Made by a program: the position numbers and the translations under genes
Notes under the pieces: model-generated
What the model was told of the DNA's origin: nothing
Database searches by the model: none
The model's input: the letters and a program-made list of their open reading frames with translations, nothing else
Shown here: positions 63,881-64,000 of the stretch, one piece after another
Layout of the letters: every line of letters begins with the position of its first letter
Numbering within the stretch: the first letter of the stretch is position 1
Assembly: GCA_030549335.1 (NCBI GenBank)
Contig: CM060190.1
Location: 68,648,118-68,712,117 of the forward strand
Source: Pontederia crassipes
Taxonomy: Eukaryota; Streptophyta; Magnoliopsida; Commelinales; Pontederiaceae
Direction of reading: 5' to 3'
Length of the DNA: 64,000 nt

Positions 63881-64000
63881 ATGGCGAGGGGTCGCGAGGG
63901 TTCCCGTGCGGCGGCGAGTGTTCGCGAGGGTTCCCAGGCGAGCCGAGTGTTCGCAAGGCGGCGGTGAGGGATCGCGAGGCAGCTGCGGCAAGGATCGCGA
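63881..64000. repeat. GC-rich imperfect repeats running off the right edge
   Basis: Units around GCGGCGAGTGTTCGCGAGGG recur every 35-45 bp and continue beyond the window. Confidence 0.6.

Overview
The window looks like nuclear DNA of a flowering plant. Its genes have many exons with GT..AG introns, the intergenic DNA is very AT-rich, and it is full of microsatellites, MITEs, a SINE, a truncated RTE-type LINE and LTR-element relics. The first exons of VTC2, ADH1 and the DnaJ gene are strongly GC-rich, including at third codon positions, while the pyruvate kinase and TCP11-like genes are AT-rich. That contrast is typical of monocots; a non-grass monocot such as a Zingiberales member is my guess, not something shown.

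Layout, left to right: (1) the 5' part of a GDP-L-galactose phosphorylase gene (VTC2 type, minus strand) running off the left edge, with a GC-rich leader that could hold a regulatory upstream ORF; (2) about 5.5 kb of AT-rich spacer with a foldback element and a 200-bp AAT microsatellite; (3) a complete ten-exon alcohol dehydrogenase gene of the plant ADH1 class (minus, 380 aa) with a clear TATA box and anaerobic-response-like motifs; (4) a spacer with two related TTA-flanked MITEs and a SINE-like insertion with an 18-bp target duplication; (5) a small Ulp1/C48 deSUMOylase-like protease gene (minus, about 290 aa); (6) a spacer with a 5'-truncated RTE LINE, a foldback element and an odd GC-rich island with a strong hairpin; (7) a 16-exon cytosolic pyruvate kinase gene (plus, 523 aa) whose introns carry a 200-bp tandem duplication and a nuclear copy of plastid 23S rDNA; (8) tRNA-Ala(UGC); (9) an AT-rich spacer with a Copia integrase fossil and a broken 3-ketoacyl-CoA synthase fragment; (10) a 12-exon T-complex-11-like gene (plus, 1192 aa); (11) a small J-domain protein gene (minus, 148 aa); (12) tRNA-Thr(AGU); (13) a bromodomain/NET gene of the GTE1/IMB1 type (minus, 392 aa) with one GC-AG intron; (14) about 8.5 kb of nested repeats: an LTR retrotransposon (minus, 56270-60505) lying inside GC-rich minisatellite DNA of a larger arrangement with inverted, similar arms and unusual C/G palindromes.

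The genes are ordinary housekeeping or regulatory genes (ascorbate synthesis, fermentation, SUMO processing, glycolysis, chaperone, chromatin reading) and form no operon or evident cluster; ADH1 and pyruvate kinase both belong to glycolysis/fermentation, but their proximity is probably chance. No clearly new biological system was found. The items most worth a second look are the VTC2 leader, the plastid rDNA insertion, the SINE/LINE pair sharing a 3' end, the inverted-arm repeat complex at 55.4-63.1 kb and the 59-bp hairpin near 20.24 kb. All exon boundaries were placed by eye from splice signals, reading frame and family knowledge; no alignment was run.
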